Below, piece by piece: positions 61,201 to 64,000 of a DNA stretch of 64,000 nt (positions are counted from its first letter, which is position 1; each line of letters starts with the position of its first letter). The DNA comes from Phalacrocorax aristotelis (taxonomy: Eukaryota; Chordata; Aves; Suliformes; Phalacrocoracidae): positions 10,051,682 to 10,115,681 of the forward strand of contig NC_134288.1 in assembly GCF_949628215.1 (NCBI RefSeq), in the 5' to 3' direction. A program made the position numbers and the translations under genes. The notes under the pieces were generated by a model that was given only the letters and a program-made list of their open reading frames with translations, was not told where the DNA came from and did not search any database.

Positions 61201-62859
61201 CCATGACAGTCCAGCCTCCACATCCTTCCCCTCTCACTGTTTCTGCTGAGGCTGTTAACTGTGATCCAACCTGCAACAGGGTTCTTCTGCAATATGGATT
61301 TTACTCACCCAAGCCTGAACTGAGAGCACTTTTCCTTCAGGGTATAGTTAGTAATTCCTTCTCTTTAAAACTGGACAGTATTTCACTACAGCACAGGGAT
61401 TTGGCAAGGCAAAATTAACTTCTTTGTGTAAAATGCTCGATTTGATCAGATCAGGTGTCACACAAAATTAGAAAATGTTTTTCCTGTGGAGATACAATCT
61501 ACTCAAATGAAAGCATCACCAACCAATTCCTCAGGAAAAACTTGATTTGTCTTTTGAGGTTAGAAGACAATGAGGCAAGTTGTCCTAACTGATCTTTGGA
61601 TTGGTTGTGCAATAACATCTGCGCTTGCAATGCTGATGTTTTCACAATTTCTAGAGAGCCATACGAGGCGAAACAGATTGAAATGCAGAACTATTTCTCC
61701 TGAAAATTAATCTACATCAATGCTTTAAAGACAGTTTGCATTTTTACATAGTTTTCACTGTCAGGTTTAGAAGCAACTGATAAACAGAACAGCCCAAGCT
61801 GAAGCTCCCTCCTCACCTGGCTGCAGTGCCTCTGGTTATAGAGCTGGGCGTCGGCTGGGGAAGAGTCAGAATGTCCTCATCGCCCCCGTCCTCATAGAAA
61901 CTGGCAAGCGCAATCTGGAAAGAAGCACGGCAGGAGCTTTTCAGGATGAGAGCAAACATTCCAGAACAATAGAAAAAAAACTCACAAAAATAACACAGCT
62001 GAAGCTTCCATCATGTCGGACCTCGTAAGGCACATCAACACTAAGGACACATCATGTAATTTCTCCCTTTGGAGGTCCTAGCAAGGACGAGGCTTTGCCA
62101 ACTTCTAATGTCTGGCTCTGTTATGGTAGGACATTCACCACTACAGGTGTGTCAGAGCAACTTCCCTGACTGGAGGCCCTTATTCTGCAATATTTCCACA
62201 GGGGTTATGCTAAAATTACTCTTCTGAAACAGCCACTTTTGCAACATCCATGAGTAGACTCAGAGTTTAACACAGGCAAATCGTTTGGGGTGGATAAGAG
62301 ACAGGAGAGGGTCAGAGTGGTGGACGATCTCCCCCTTAATTTGGGGGTACTGGGACTGCTGCTGACAGCGTGGGCAGCAGAGCACTAACAACCACGCCAG
62401 CATTCAAAGAAAACCTACGCAAACCCGGCAAAACTCAAACCCCTCCGCTTCCTCCCCCCGCGCTGGAAGTTAGTTATGTTCAAATTAACGAAAGAACCAG
62501 GAGGGGCTTCGGCAGCAACCGTCCCACGGACCCGCGGCGGGCCGGGACTAGGGAGCGGCCGCCGGGAGAGGCCTGAGCTCGCAAGAGACCAAGGTGCCGG
62601 CCCGGCGCTCCCGCCGCCGCCACCGCGACGGCCTCCAAGGCCGCGGTCCCCGCCCGGCGCTGGCCTCGGCCTCGCCCCCGCCGCCGAGACCACCCCTCAG
62701 CAGGCCAAGCCGGCGACGGGGAGGGCGGAGAGAGCGGGGTGGCGGCGACGGGGCTACCTGGAGGTCCCAGCCGGCGGACTCCAGGAAGAAGCGCGCTCGC
62801 TCCTCCTCAACGCCGGTCACGGCCACGAACTCCCTCAGCGCCTCCTCCCTGTCCGCCAT
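55256..62859 (-). CDS. NSFL1C: NSFL1 cofactor p47
   Basis: p47 is the adaptor that links the AAA ATPase p97/VCP to syntaxin-5 and ubiquitinated cargo in Golgi and ER membrane fusion. Nine exons, 5' to 3': 62758-62859, 61817-61914, 60267-60341, 58906-59071, 58471-58563, 57727-57836, 57137-57274, 56466-56630 and 55256-55418. They join to 369 residues (human 370). The UBA domain is at about 1-46 ([16 protein letters not shown]). An acidic stretch [10 protein letters not shown] (residues 82-91) precedes the basic PPRKKSP at 108-114. The SEP domain is at about 177-245 ([20 protein letters not shown]). The UBX domain is at about 290-369, with the p97-contacting loop TTFPNKEL at 340-347 and a C-terminus of AVIVQRLT. 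In the segment aligned to the Cdc2 site Ser140-Pro of mammalian p47, this sequence has Ser139-Gly. The gene is otherwise intact. Intron 2 (61816-60342) holds a solo LTR. Confidence 0.99.
60494..60985 (+). mobile_element. Solo LTR of an endogenous retrovirus with target duplication
   Basis: A 492-bp LTR runs from TGTGCTGGTTTTGGC to TAAACCACGACA. It is flanked on both sides by the exact pentamer GTAAC (60489-60493 and 60986-60990). Within it are a TATA-like AGTATATTAAGG near 60675 and an ATTAAA-type poly(A) signal near 60868, which fix the orientation as plus. It is therefore antisense to NSFL1C, in whose second intron it lies. No internal viral region is present. The 5-bp duplication suits class III (ERVL-like) or some class I elements. 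Because the duplications are unmutated, it is probably not very old. It shares its ends with the minus-strand LTR at 34233-36560. Confidence 0.93.
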
Positions 62860-63120
62860 CTTGCCGCGGTGCAGCGCCCAAACACCGCCGGGGCCCGCGC
62901 CAGCCCCGCCCCGCCCCGTGTGCGCCGCCGAATCCCGCCGGGCAGAAACGCGACGAGAGACATGCAGAGCCCGGCCCCGCGCACAGCGGCCCCTGGCGGC
63001 TCGGCGGTGTCATGCGCCGCGCCACGGCCGCGGTGTGCAGCGCCCAGCACCGGGACGCTTCCGCCCAACCCCGCGGCGGGCTTGCAGCGCCGCCGCTGCC
63101 CGGCTGCCCCCCGCTCCCCA
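62853..63120 (-). promoter_or_regulatory. NSFL1C: NSFL1C CpG-island promoter with YY1 motif at the start codon
   Basis: The region around and upstream of the start codon (island about 62450-63120) is very GC-rich with many CpGs. AAGATGGCGG at 62853-62862 overlaps the start codon itself, the classic arrangement of a YY1-type element in housekeeping genes. No TATA box was seen. A CR1 tail begins only about 270 bases upstream of the ATG and so bounds the promoter. Confidence 0.75.
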
Positions 63121-63130
63121 CGCTACGGGG

Positions 63131-63603
63131 GGACATTGAGGTGCTGGAGCGTGTCCAGAGGGAGCTGGGGCAGGGTCTGGAGAACAAGTCTGATGAGGAG
63201 AGGCTGGGGGAGCTGGGGGGGTTTAGCCTGGAGAAGAGGAGGCTGAGGGGAGACATTATCGCTCTCTGCAAGTACCTGAAAGGAGGGTGTAGTGGGGTGG
63301 GGGTTGGTCTCTTCTCCCAAGTAACAAGCGATAGGACGAGAGGAAATGGCCTCAAGTTGCATTGGGGAGGTTTCGATTGGATGTTAGGAAAAATATCTTC
63401 ACTGCAAGAGCGGTCAGGCACTGGAACAGGCTGCCCAGAGAGGTGGTGGAGTCACCATCCCTGGGGGTGTTCAGAAAACATGTAGACATGGCACTTCAGG
63501 GCATGGTTTAGGAGGCCATGGTGGTGTTGGTTGATGGTTGGACTTGATCTTAGAGGTCTTTTCCAGCCTTAATGATTCTATGGTTCTATTCTATGATTCT
63601 ATG
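63131..63603 (+). mobile_element. CR1 LINE, 3' fragment upstream of NSFL1C
   Basis: A 473-bp 5'-truncated CR1 in plus orientation, from GACATTGAGGTGCTGGAGCG to the repeated tail TCTATGGTTCTATTCTATG. It includes the end of the family's ORF2 region and the whole 3' UTR. Its segment 63422-63565 is identical to 7406-7549 in the other CR1 tail, although the bases just before it differ at many sites. Confidence 0.95.
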
Positions 63604-63769
63604 ACACGTCCTGCTCCCTCTTCTGGCAGAGCCTTGTTTGCCCGGAGCCACATGTGCACCAGTGCCATGGCAGTGCAGCCAGGGGTGCCACGGGAAGGTG
63701 GACTGCAGTGGGGTCAGTGCCCCGGGCAGGGGTGAGAGCCCAGGAACAGCAGTGAATAGCAGCCAGGGC

Positions 63770-63916
63770 ATCCCCTGGATCCCGGCACATTTATTTTGAG
63801 GTATACATGACAAAGCTAGTGGTGGCGGAGCCCTGGGACCTCCTCCCAACACCGTGACCCGAAGAACCAAGGGCTGACACGAGCAGGGTGGGACGTTATC
63901 CCCAGCATTTCAGTCC
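63770..63916 (-). other. 3' UTR and poly(A) signal of the last gene
   Basis: On the minus strand AATAAA at 63790-63795 lies about 120 bases downstream of a TGA at 63917-63919. This gives a compact 3' UTR for the gene that continues beyond the window end. Confidence 0.6.
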
Positions 63917-64000
63917 TCATGCCCTCCCACGCTTGAAGAGGAAGATGAGGAGGCCACCAAAGAGACCCTTCTCCAGCAGGATGACAATCCAAAAGACAAG
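63917..64000 (-). CDS. C-terminal end of a membrane protein, possibly a SIRP-like or other Ig-superfamily receptor (partial)
   Basis: The last 27 codons of a minus-strand gene are inside the window. They encode a strongly hydrophobic segment with an embedded Glu-Lys pair (ILLEKGLFGGLLIFLF), followed by a very short basic tail KRGRA and a TGA. A basic residue within a transmembrane helix and almost no cytoplasmic tail is the pattern of receptors that pair with ITAM adaptors, such as activating SIRPs or T-cell-receptor chains. In human the genes beyond NSFL1C are the SIRP cluster, which fits. The rest of the protein is outside the window, so the family call is an inference from 27 residues and synteny. 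Confidence 0.4.
   Translation of the reverse strand, partial: LVFWIVILLEKGLFGGLLIFLFKRGRA

Overview
The window is vertebrate nuclear DNA and almost certainly from a bird. The genes are split by GT-AG introns, introns and intergenic gaps are short, and promoters lie in CpG-rich islands. All three recognisable LINE copies are CR1, and two LTRs are of the TGT...ACA type seen in many non-galliform birds. Gene order matches human 20p13 (SNPH, SDCBP2, FKBP1A, NSFL1C, then the SIRP cluster). The species cannot be named from this sequence.

Layout. Positions 1-2080 hold no gene I can support. A CpG-rich promoter at about 2080-2870 starts SNPH (syntaphilin, plus strand), with two 5' exons, an 8-kb intron, four coding exons at 10853-15368 and a 3' UTR ending near 17165. 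SDCBP2 (syntenin-2, minus strand) lies tail to tail with it: eight coding exons between 17522 and 19668, a noncoding first exon near 20300 and a TATA box at 20346-20352. FKBP1A (FKBP12, minus) has four coding exons between 24409 and 32095, a 1.7-kb 3' UTR and a CpG-island promoter up to about 32600. A complete 13-exon gene of the MFSD2 lysolipid-transporter family (minus, 38085-44209, 486 residues) follows. It has no counterpart at this position in human and is the most notable gene here. A stretch of about 11 kb without a recognisable gene separates it from NSFL1C (p47, minus, 55256-62859, nine exons, 369 residues). The last 230 bases carry the 3' end of another minus-strand gene, whose product ends in a transmembrane segment with charged residues.

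Exon joins were worked out by eye from splice sites and reading phase. In all five complete genes the exon lengths add up to a multiple of three and give proteins of the expected family size: SNPH 475, SDCBP2 299, FKBP1A 108, MFSD2-like 486 and NSFL1C 369 residues. All five look intact.

Repeats. CR1 pieces lie in SNPH intron 2, inside an LTR between FKBP1A and the MFSD2-like gene, and just upstream of NSFL1C. One solo LTR has exact 5-bp target duplications in an NSFL1C intron. There is a 20-bp minisatellite in a SNPH intron, a 45-bp tandem repeat in the FKBP1A 3' UTR, and a perfect 27-bp inverted repeat in a FKBP1A intron.

The genes are linked by old synteny rather than by a shared pathway. 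Their known roles are mitochondrial anchoring and syntaxin binding (SNPH), PDZ scaffolding (SDCBP2), prolyl isomerisation and calcium-channel or TGF-beta receptor binding (FKBP1A), lysolipid transport (MFSD2-like) and p97-dependent membrane fusion (NSFL1C).
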